NCBI RefSeq assembly: GCF_017654505.1
Contig: NC_054549.1
Coordinates: forward strand, 24,492,647-24,556,646
DNA from: Polyodon spathula
Taxonomy: Eukaryota; Chordata; Actinopteri; Acipenseriformes; Polyodontidae
Reading direction: 5' to 3'
Length of the DNA stretch: 64,000 nt
Shown: one piece after another, positions 55,410 to 64,000 of the stretch
Layout of the letters: each line of letters begins with the position of its first letter
Position numbering within the stretch: position 1 is the first letter of the stretch
Notes under the pieces: generated by a model
What the model was told of the DNA's origin: nothing
What the model saw: only the letters and a program-made list of their open reading frames with translations
The model's database searches: none
Position numbers and translations under genes: made by a program

Positions 55410-58025
55410 CAGCTGTTTTAATCTTTAAAGTCATCCATGCTGTACATAAATCAGGCCTCAGTATTATACCGTAAAAATATCTCTAAACGCCATGTTCTTT
55501 CAGATTGGACCTCCGGGCCCTTTGAAAGGTTTTTTCAAATGGGACCCCTGGGAACTTTGAAATGTTAATTGACTAATACCTTGTTTGGCCTAGAACAGAC
55601 TTTCATTTGTGAACATCATTTGGAGCATGAAATGCATAATTTATCATTGCAACCTTTATATTAAATGAGAATAACCATTATTATTCAGGAATAAAGGTCC
55701 CTTTTTATTATTTGGTTGATGTATAAACAAAATATTGCAAGCAGATGTGAGATACTGATTTCCAGTCACCATAATGTTACCAGAGACCAGAAGGCTGCAT
55801 GAAAACTACATTACCAGAGGGGTGCAATGTGAAATGTGTATTTTTCTCTTCTAAATATACATTGTTAATGATGCTGTGCTGCCTCAGCTTTTGCAAAGAT
55901 AAATCAAGTTGACCTTCTTGTGAAAATTAAGGAACATGTTATTATTTTCATCCAGTTGGCTAAAAAACACAATAGAGGAGTTTATAGTTTAAAGGTAATC
56001 CAAATATGCAATATATGGTCTTATACAGTAGTAGCTATAGTATAAAGTGTAAGGTTATTTATTATTCATAATCTATTTCATATAAACAAGAGTTTTGTTC
56101 TCATTAATATTAATACATGTGGAAGACTCGATAGCTATACAGCCTGAAACTCATTCTCTTTGCAATAGTCACCAAGTATCGAGTTGACTAATGCCCATGT
56201 GTTCCAGTAATCTGTGAAATATGGATGTAGTTTGTAATCAACCCCATCCCAGGGGTATTTTGTAATTGTAAGCATTAGCAATAGAGAACTGTGATGGATT
56301 GATATTCGTCTGCATTTACACAGCTGACAGACCGAACACAATGAACCGTTAAAGGTACTCTAAAAGGTGGACGGCTTATTACAGTATTTTGTGAGCCGCT
56401 GAAAAATAAAATTTAAAAAGGAGTAAGCCTAAGTATATTTAAACAAAATAAGTATGAGGTATTTATTATAATACGTTACTAATCCCGCTAAGAGATGTCA
56501 AGGTAAAATGACAGTGGCTGAAGTATACCTGATAATGCAGAAAGATGCTTTTCATGGTTGTGTTTATGAAGTAATTTCTTTTAATGTCTTATTGTTCTTA
56601 AAACCCTGTGCCTACACAAATGAGTTTGACTGGGAACCGCAGATTTGCTGGGATTTGATTGTAAGCGTAAACAAGGACATTGAATTCTTATAATAGACAC
56701 TATTGCGACCTGGCAATGCTGCGACCTGGGAGTTAGGACCAACGAAAGGAGGTCTGGGTATTCCGGTAGGGGAACCACAACGTTGGGGCAAGGGACCGCA
56801 CTATCTAGCGCCGGACTGATTTCCAGAGGTGGTGGTTGGGTGGTCGTGGTGGAGGTGTCTTCTTCACCTCCTCTTTCTTACTTTTCTCTCTCTGTCTCCT
56901 TGTCTTTTCCATCCTTTGAACTTTTCCTTTTCCCTCCTCTTTTTATTGCTTCTCCCTCAGGCACTGGAGACAGCGGGGCTTCTCCCTCAGTCCTCCCTCA
57001 CACATTTTGTTCTTTTACTTAACCAATCCTTCACTATATATATACTAACAGGGGACTGCGACACAATTGAATAACTGATGATGATGTGCATGATTGACAG
57101 GAGGCTGCAACTGGAAGGTTGAGATTGACTAAAAACTATGAAACAAAAGGTAGTCCTGCTTCCACACCTGTCTACTATACTGGGTGAGATTTACTATCCC
57201 AAAACTAACCTCCTGCCCCTCAGGCAGTTCATCCAACCCCAACCTCAGATATACACACACAATTGCAGCTTCCTTCTCCTGGAACAAACCATAGACCATC
57301 TCCCGACCTCACAGTATACACACGATCACCTCTACAGGAGGTTGCTTCATTTTCTGACCCTAGTCGTTCGGCAGCGCAGACGGACCGATGCTTCCGCAGC
57401 AGCAGCGCTCTGGGCTTACAGCAGCCGTGATTTGTATAATTCGGATCCTTTTATTCCTGGCTCTCTGCTGCACCGCGCACACCTGCTGATTAGGATCGTG
57501 CAGCTGGTAAACACACACACATGCTGCTTGTTCTTGCAACCAAACACAACACACAGACATACACACAGAGTGTCAGGTTCCACATTAAAACTAATCCCAT
57601 TATTATTTATACAATTGCTGTACTCGTATTTACAATAAACAATCACAGCCCTGCTACAACATATAATACTGACATCAACCCTGCCACAGTGAGCTATAAC
57701 AAATATCTTTCATTAAATCTGTTTTATTGAGTCTTAACTGCATTATGTAATAACATCCAAAATCCATGTTTCCCCTTGTGTATGTTTCTTTAAAATTCCA
57801 GGATGTGAGACTTCCAAAAGGAATTAACTAATAATTGGTTTTGTGGGTTTTAATCAGGATCAGGCTGCAGATCATTGTTACAATTAGATATGGGTCATAG
57901 ACGATCTACTGTACACATCCAGAATTAAATTCCAGACAGCAACAAAGGTGTGGGGATACACTGAACACATGGGAGACAGAAAGTTTCTTTGAGATCGCCT
58001 CACCGGCATCCAATTTTTATTTAAG
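55410..58025. other. No gene accepted; possible LTR remnant near 56700-57070
   Basis: TGCGACCTGG at 56704 is repeated at 56720, and GGACTGCGACACA lies near 57053. A promoter-like CTATATATATACTAAC lies near 57033. This may be a decayed LTR. A 166-codon plus frame at 57138-57638 has no known domain and its composition (His, Leu, Thr-rich) looks non-coding. Confidence 0.25.
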
Positions 58026-58029
58026 GCAC

Positions 58030-58662
58030 AAGGGGGCACCATTGTACCACGGACAAACAATTCCAACAATGGTAAGGTTCATTGGTCAGGCAATTTATTG
58101 TGAACACACAGGTGCTGAAAATAATATGCAAAAGAGAACTCAAAAGGAAAATAAAACACAATAACAAAACAACAAATAAAAGGTGCTCTTTCTTGCAGCG
58201 TCCCACAGCCTCTGCTATGCGGTGTGGCTCAGGTTTCATTTATACTTTGCTGCTTCCTCTCTATCACTCACAGAGCTGCCATGACTTCCTCAATTAAACT
58301 GCCCACGTCCCACTCGGGTACGTAATAAAGTATTAAACCTTTTGTATAGGCTGTTTTCCTCAGCTGGGCTTGCTTGCCCTCTTTTCTTGTTCTAGACACT
58401 GGGGGTCTTGTTTTATTTTTGTTTACTCCAAGTTTACGAGCCACGCTCCTACTATCGTTTCTTCTAGAAGGGAAAGGATGAAGGAACAGCAGTCATTTTT
58501 GTAGGTCGATCAAACCCCCCAAGACCTGCATCTCGACCACTCAGAGAGAGAAAAAAGCGACACACCCTCAATCACCCTCTCTGTGTCATTGTCGTGATTG
58601 ACAGGGAGATCCCACTGGGGTCCTGACCATCCCCTGAAGGATCATGGTATTCTTACTGTAAC
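58030..58662 (-). mobile_element. LTR-like segment, minus strand
   Basis: In minus orientation it starts TGTTACAGTAAGAATACC, has AAAGTATAAATGAAACC (TATA-like) and, about 150 bases on, GTTCACAATAAATTGCC (poly(A) signal). Another AAATAAAAATTGG lies further on near 58020, so the 3' end could extend to about 57930. Ends are not confirmed by a target duplication. Confidence 0.5.
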
Positions 58663-58794
58663 ACATCCTATAAGTCCTGATTTCAAGATTGACCTTCATA
58701 CTCATACGAAATATGGCTACTGGTTACAATAAGAATACTTCTGTTAAGACAGGGGAAAATATGCACAAGAACACAGAAATTGGTCTATGGAACA

Positions 58795-59165
58795 ATAGTT
58801 AAAGGTGTTTTGGACTTTTGATGGATGAACAATGACACCTGTGCCTTCTGCCAGTTCTGTTGTCAATTCAATGCTTGTTTTCTTTCTATTCCTTCTGGAT
58901 ATTATCTTCAAGTATTGCTCATCCTTGTTAGACAGCTTTTTGGGTCTTCCAGTCCTGGGTTTGTCAATTACAGGTGATGTTTCTCTGTACTTTTGGATTA
59001 TGCTTCAGATAACACACCTTGAAAATCAAGTGATGCAAGCTATTGCACTCAATATTTTTCCTTCTTTATGCAAGTCAAGGTTGTTATAATAGTAGAAAAC
59101 ACTAGTGGAGACTTTGACTAAATTGTCAATGTTCATAAAACATCAGACTAGAAAAATGCAACATG
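58795..59165 (-). mobile_element. Tc1-like transposon fragment, same family as 27648-28040
   Basis: Read on the minus strand it encodes, in one frame in part, a degenerate version of the same HTH and linker (PRTGRPKKLSNKDEQYLK) and includes GAAGGCACAGGTGTC and ATGCAACATG-type blocks. Orientation is opposite to the first copy. Both lack the catalytic part. Confidence 0.82.
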
Positions 59166-59169
59166 TGTA

Positions 59170-59880
59170 ATATATAATACCTCAATATTATTTAATAAAC
59201 TTATTTCTCTCCATGGATTTCTTTTTGTCATGCTTCCATTCACAGCAACAGTCTCATCCTATTCCATATTGGTCTCAAAGGAGAATATGAAATCATTATG
59301 GTTTATATAAACCTATTCATTTTCACCTTTGCAAATTCATTTTAAATTACATGTCATCATTGGCTTCTATTATTACTTGTAATATAGAATGTTCTTATAG
59401 ATTAGATTTTAATAGTGCAGCAGACACACATGCTATCTTGAAAATATTGAGGGTTCTGTTTGTTAGAGATGAATTGATTATTCACGAGCTTTCATTACAT
59501 ACTGGCAAATCGATGCATCAAATCAGAGAGCAGATTGAAGTATCTCATTTTCAATTTGAATTATAACGTTGATATGTAGTTATGTGCTTGTATTACTGTG
59601 AGCACAGTAGGTAGCCAATGTTAGGATACAAGCTAGGATAGGATTCAAACTTTTGACCTGTGGATAGATGTTGGACAAGTCACATCAGTTACAACAGTTA
59701 ATTTTCATTTTCGCAATTTAAAAATGGCATGAAGACTGGTCATTTTTAGAGTAGTGGGAGGGGAGAACGGAAAAGTGATGTTTGGCAATTTCTTGGATTT
59801 CATGTAGACTGCAAATGCTTTTAACATAAAATAATAACAGTAATGATAATTAACCAGCATATTTCAGATCAAAATTAAAA
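59170..59880. other. No gene recognised
   Basis: AT-rich. A 71-codon plus frame (59351-59566) has no recognised motif. Confidence 0.4.
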
Positions 59881-59883
59881 TAT

Positions 59884-59954
59884 ATGTTATATATATATAT
59901 ATATTATATTATATATTATTATTATTATATATTATATATTATTATTATTTATTA

Positions 59955-59992
<38 letters not shown>
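59884..59992. repeat. AT-rich microsatellite, (TA)n then (ATT)n
   Basis: Alternating TA, then mixed TATT units, then a pure (ATT)n run at about 59956-59991. Confidence 0.92.
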
Positions 59993-60581
59993 GGTCCAAT
60001 CAACAAAGTTACAGTGGAACCCTATTATTAGTGTTAAGATTATTGTTATTATTATTATGCCAAATTTTCAAATGTCTGTAAAATTAACACTTTTGCACGA
60101 AAACTCATGAAACTTCACATAATGGAAGAGGCCAATGGGAAGTTGTGCCAGGTCACATGGTTTGGCGATCATATTGGATTTTTCAAGAATTTTGGACAGT
60201 TTAAAAAAATAATCTTCTCTGAAACCACTTATGGTAGAGAAGTGAAACTTGGGGCACAGACTACCCTTCTGCCCTATATTTAGATTTGTTCAAGAGAAGT
60301 CAATTGGAAAATAAATATTCTAACGTCTTCTTCTCTGAAACCGTTATGCAGATTAAAGCGAGACTTTACATACAAAGCCTTGACAAGGTTGTCTATCAAG
60401 TTTGTTCAAGCCAATCAAATTTCAGCTGTGGTCAATTTGCAAATATTTACATATATTGCAGTGTTTATCTAAGGTAAAATATTGTAGACTCATGAATCTT
60501 CACAGCGTAGTGGAGACCTATGGGAATTAATGTATGCTCTATTAAAAAAAAATTTTGATCTTGACCTTTGATCTCTCGTTA

Positions 60582-60601
60582 AGGTCAAAGGTCAAAGGTC
60601 A
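60582..60601 (+). promoter_or_regulatory. Triple AGGTCA direct repeat with 1-bp spacing (DR1)
   Basis: AGGTCAAAGGTCAAAGGTCA contains two overlapping perfect DR1 sites, the consensus for PPAR/RXR, HNF4 and COUP-TF receptors. Match to consensus is seen directly; binding in a cell is not shown, and it lies within a repeat. Confidence 0.4.
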
Positions 60602-60692
60602 AAAACTCCTTACAGGTTGCAGATAGTGTCATGGTTACTATGGAACACAGATAGGAACCCATATATGCTCTATTTAAAAATTGCCTGGATTG

Positions 60693-60705
60693 TGACCTTT
60701 GACCT
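60693..60705 (-). promoter_or_regulatory. Perfect DR1 motif, inverse orientation
   Basis: TGACCTTTGACCT is the reverse complement of AGGTCAAAGGTCA, about 90 bp from the triple site and inverted to it. Functional relevance unproven. Confidence 0.35.
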
Positions 60706-61019
60706 TTGAAAAACGGACTTATAACTGCATAGAGAGTGCAGATAGGGTCATTGTAACTAATGAACATATATAGGAAACCATATGGGCTCTATCCAACTGC
60801 ACTGGTGCCCATATTGGATTTTTTCAAAAATATTGAAACAATTTCTTTGAAACTGTTTTGCCAATTGAAGTGAAACTTTGCATACTTAACCTCAGGGAAG
60901 TTTTCTGTGAAGTTTGTTAAAAGTAAAGTTGCTGCATCAGAAAACATGGAGGCCACAACCAAATCAAATTCCAAATCAAATATTGTACTATTCATTATTG
61001 GTATAATAATAATAATCAA

Positions 61020-61251
61020 AATACAATTGTTTTCTCTATGACCGTCAATGTGACTGCTCCTGGGGCTTTTAGGTATAATGTAATATATCTCCTTTATTTC
61101 TGCACTCCCTCATTTCATGCTTTGTGAGGATATTTAATACATACGGACAGAAAGGTACATGAACACGCAACCCCATATGTGTTACACGACTGGAGAAAAT
61201 TACATTTTAAAACCAAAAACCGGCAAAATGACCACCACAGGGCTTCTAGTG
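61020..61251. mobile_element. Right end of a TTAA-target, CACTAGAA-type element
   Basis: The segment ends GGGCTTCTAGTG before TTAA at 61252-61255, inversely matching the left end at 24888. Its interior includes CATATGTGTTACACGACTGG. The left boundary is not found, so the start is nominal. Confidence 0.4.
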
Positions 61252-61444
61252 TTAAGGTGGCAGTCACAAAAACAAACTGTACTCTCCAAATTATTGAAAA
61301 CTTTCAGCAGAGATGTGTCAAGGCATCAGATATGATTGTTTAATAGAAACATCGAAACACATATTCTTCATAGTTCATATATTATTATTATTTAATTGTA
61401 TTAACATGTAGACATTAACTTCAGATCAGAGCTCCTACATCATC

Positions 61445-61895
61445 GTGACAAAGTGGCTGAGTGGATGCAGGTGCCGGGGTGATGCAGTGCGGTAATGAAC
61501 ATACAGAGAGGTTTTATCTGGTTTGGAAAAGTGCTGTTTATTATTTTTTTATCCAGGTCTGGTGACCAACAACAATAAGGATAAACAATAATGGGTTTGT
61601 AGACTCTAACAATAACAACAACCCAACACGTATCCACTCCACAGTAGTACCTACATGGTCACCAGTCCTGGGAAAGTGCAGTAATGCTCGTGGTGGGTGA
61701 TACAGGTTATTTGTGACAGCTGTGCAGTGCTGTTCCGGCTGTAGTGCTGGCACTAGACGATAGCTCCGGAATAGTGTTGGCTGTCTAGTGTGGTGTAAGA
61801 AACAAGATGATTACACACAGACAAACAAACAAAAAACACTCACAATACTGCTTTCTCTTTAAGGGGGTTTCTACAGTCTTTCAGTCTGCGCAATA
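61445..61895 (-). mobile_element. LTR, family A, copy 4 (3' part)
   Basis: It matches 37009-37735 through GGTGATGCAGTGCGG, GGTTTGGAAAAGTG, GGTCTGGTGACCA, GGTCACCAGTCCTGGG and TGCAGTGCTGTTCCGG. In minus orientation the end is ...GCCACTTTGTCA. The U3 promoter block is replaced near 61895 by the sequence of the next LTR. Confidence 0.75.
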
Positions 61896-61899
61896 GAAT

Positions 61900-62170
61900 G
61901 ATTAGTGCTAATTGGGAGCAGCCACATAACATAAAAGAAGAGCCCAGGGCTCCCAGGTTGGTGTTGGGGTTAGGGTTGGGGTTAAAGATTTAGTTCAGTG
62001 AAGGCTCTGCCCAGCCTGTACAGTTTTTGTGTTTTGTTTAAACCTTTATGTTGGCCCTTGTGCCCTTTTTGCTTGTATTTGGTGTTATTTTGTTTATTAA
62101 AAGTGTGCTTTGGCTCTCAAACTGCAGCTTCCTGGTTTCTGAGTCTCTGTCTTGACACTACCCTGTCACA
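61900..62170 (+). mobile_element. LTR, family C, copy 2 (truncated 5')
   Basis: It shares ACATAAAAGAAG (promoter), GTGAAGGC, TTGGCCCTTGTGCCCTTTTT, a TTTATTAAAAG poly(A)-like signal, AACTGCAG and the terminal CTGTCACA with the solo LTR at 21367-21801. The first third is missing where it joins the family A copy. Confidence 0.72.
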
Positions 62171-62174
62171 GATC

Positions 62175-63200
62175 CATTTAGTGCACTTTTCTGAAAGATT
62201 ATGATATACTATATCAAGGTCTACTTTCATTTTTCCAAGTGCTATAGCATGCATTTTAGTATGAAAACTCAGAAGATTTCTAGGTTGCAGATTATTAACT
62301 TTGTCAATTGATAGTTCAAAGTGATTCATCACCATTTTTGTAATAAATAATGGCACCTTTTTCTTCTGGATTTTACCTTGAGGTTGGATCCCACCAACTC
62401 TCAATATTAAAAAAAGGAAACACGATGATTCATTTTGATTTTAAGGAAAAGTATTTTTAAAAAACAGGTTAAAAAAATTGTAAAAGAAAACACAAAACCC
62501 ACACATTGAAGAATTGAGTCGACTACCTAAAACATCCCTACTTTGCTAAAAGACAGAATTTGGTACAAATTTATGTTCCTATTCTGCTGATCAGATTAGT
62601 TTTTTATTCAAAATGAAAATAATCAATGCAAAAAGTTATTCACTGTTACGCTGATGATGAGACCCAGTCAAGCCCAACATTGACTCTGCTGGTTCATCAC
62701 TGGAGGTCTGAATGACAGCACAGCAGAAGCTCTGTTTTTAAGCACCCCGCAGCTGATGTCTGCTATGAGGTTCACATTAAATCTGAGGCTAGAAACCTGT
62801 GTGTTATATTAGAATGTAATCTTTGAAATTTCTTTAAGGTTTCCTTTTTCCAACTATGCAACCTTGCCAACATGAATCTCTGCCTTAGCCCTTGGAATGG
62901 TTTTGACAACTTTCGAGGCAGACCCCATCCTGTGCAAAATCATTGATTTAAAAATCGTATTTTCAACACTGCAGGAGACGATGTGATTCTACATCCACCA
63001 CACTATGTTCTTCCTCAGATGATGAAGATCACGCTGAACGCTTCCAGCGTAAATTAGTTATTAGGAATGTATCCGGAACTCTGTGACTGAAGGATGGTTT
63101 GAATCTCATTTGAAGCCACACCTTGTTACTGTTACTATAAGATGCTTTTAGCTCTGTAAATTGTCTTGAGAAGACTTGTGGTTGTTGTTTCTGGCTCATT
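62175..63200. other. No gene recognised
   Basis: AT-rich; a 95-codon minus frame (62117-62404) has no recognisable domain. Confidence 0.4.
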
Positions 63201-63204
63201 GTAA

Positions 63205-63292
63205 CAGGCAGTGTGGTGCGATTCACTGCCATTATGGATTCTGTTAAGAGATGAGATGAGGTTACAAGTTCTATAACTACAACTGCAGACAA
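63205..63292. repeat. Short repeat shared with 13728-13811
   Basis: GGCAGTGTGGTG, GGATTCTGT and GAGATGAGGTTA follow the same order as at 13728. It may be the head of an old SINE; GGTTAAGACTCGCTTGTGGC downstream is weakly tRNA-like. Confidence 0.45.
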
Positions 63293-63294
63293 GC

Positions 63295-64000
63295 CTGGCT
63301 CTTTTACATTGTGGTTAAGACTCGCTTGTGGCATGTGGTGTGTTCATACCCAGTCTCCACCTCATATATTAGCAATATGTCTCTGGCCTACTCAGTTTGG
63401 CTGTTAACGGCTGGATAATGGTTGTTCCAGGCAAGAGGTTCATACCAATAGAGTCAAAAAGGGTACCCTTCCTTTATTTATTTTTAAGGAAGGTACCTTT
63501 TTTGAGTGATGCACCATGACATGGTATACACATGCTGATGTATACTGTGGAATCAAGTACTTTATTGATCAGGCACTGGTTGGATGAAATTTAGTTTATA
63601 ACTTTGCATGAAACTAACATGAAACAAACTTGAAACAAACGTGAATGTATTGGATTTTATAATGGCAGAACTGATTTCTAAATATACATCTTTAAATTCT
63701 GTAGTGGACGCTGCCTGGAATGAGATCAAGGCTGTAAGGAGTTAGGGAGATGAGGGAGAATATTAGGTCTATGATATGTTGCTCCATTGTGTGTGAACTG
63801 TTCATCCTAGTTTCATCATGTTGAAGTAGGTGCAGTAGGTGCTTTGAGAGATGTCCAGTGATTTAATTTTTTTCACATTTGGTGCTTGTGAAGTTCGATA
63901 GTACCCAAAAGCATATCGATCTTCCCTGTACAGATCTGTTTGAGCCCTGCGGGCAACACTGAGGTGATCAAACTAATTTCCCTTTTGACCTGTGGCAGCT
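63295..64000. other. No gene recognised
   Basis: Nothing recognisable up to the window end. Confidence 0.4.

Larger units (their letters stand above)
60180..60990. repeat. Internally repeated element with nuclear-receptor DR1 motifs
   Basis: TCTCTGAAACC.., GTGAAACTT.., and AAGTTTGTT..AA segments recur at about 60215-60300, 60325-60410 and 60835-60930. GCAGATAGTGTCATGGTTAC.., CAGATAGG..ACCCATAT recurs as GCAGATAGGGTCATTGTAAC, ATAGGAAACCATAT near 60740-60780. Three AGGTCA half-sites spaced by one base lie at 60582-60601, and the inverse TGACCTTTGACCT at 60693-60705. The family is not identified. A 76-codon minus frame at 60789-61019 is probably chance. Confidence 0.68.

Noticed and set aside
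56135..56341. 68-codon minus frame with MCSVCQLCKC start
   Set aside because: Single CxxC pairs near the start are not enough to call a zinc-binding protein.
57138..57638. 166-codon plus-strand open frame, the longest in its region
   Set aside because: Composition and lack of any domain suggest non-coding. Three other long frames overlap it on both strands.
61965..61990. GGGGTTAGGGTTGGGGTTA as a telomeric tract
   Set aside because: It lies inside the family C LTR copy, so an LTR origin is simpler.
1..64000. CRISPR arrays, bacterial operons, riboswitches, rRNA or intact tRNA genes
   Set aside because: The sequence is eukaryotic in character. No regular spacer array, operon-like coding or complete RNA gene was seen.

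Overview
The window looks like repeat-rich nuclear DNA from a vertebrate, most likely a ray-finned fish. It is AT-rich and has no long intact reading frame. Nearly everything recognisable is decayed transposon sequence: Tc1/mariner, hAT and piggyBac-like DNA transposons, L2, L1/Tx1 and another LINE, Ty3/gypsy pieces, solo LTRs and tRNA-derived SINE-like repeats. The mix of Tc1 families with several solo-LTR families and a SINE whose tRNA-like head reads GTGGCTCACCTGGTAAA would suit an early-branching ray-finned fish such as a sturgeon or paddlefish. That placement is an inference from memory of such repeats, not shown by the sequence.

Layout. 1-3.1 kb: the end of a Tc1 element, an inverted L2-like LINE and a gypsy integrase remnant. 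6.8-10.1 kb: a compound inverted repeat, a LINE C-terminal fragment, a minus-strand LTR and a nearly full-length Tc1 element sitting in a TA repeat. 10.8-15.6 kb: SINE, (CT)n, a repeat present twice in direct orientation, a foldback element, an LTR and a piggyBac-like MITE. 17-22 kb: tandem duplications, another LTR of the same family, a short foldback and two further LTRs, one a solo LTR with a clean 5-bp target duplication. 25.6-28.9 kb: a broken ubiquitin-protease-like reading frame, a telomere-like tract, a Tc1 fragment and a SINE. 31-38.7 kb: hAT tail, small tandem repeats, a 1.5-kb Tc1 element next to an LTR, and a SINE. 39-44 kb: poly(A), a very short LTR-like element, a 24-bp perfect palindrome and an 18-copy minisatellite of 38 bp. 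44.6-48.8 kb: gypsy gag-protease, then inverted hAT and L1/Tx1 remnants. 50-64 kb: LTR-like segments, a foldback MITE with roughly 100-bp arms, the second copy of the 27.7-kb Tc1 family, a repeat carrying perfect nuclear-receptor DR1 motifs, and joined LTR fragments.

There is no host gene I can name and no coordinated gene system. The elements act together only in the sense of nested and adjacent insertion. The items most worth following up are the protease-like frame at 25.7-26.4 kb, the 129-bp LTR-like element at 39.4 kb, the 38-bp minisatellite, the CACTAGAA/TTAA element ends and the DR1 cluster.
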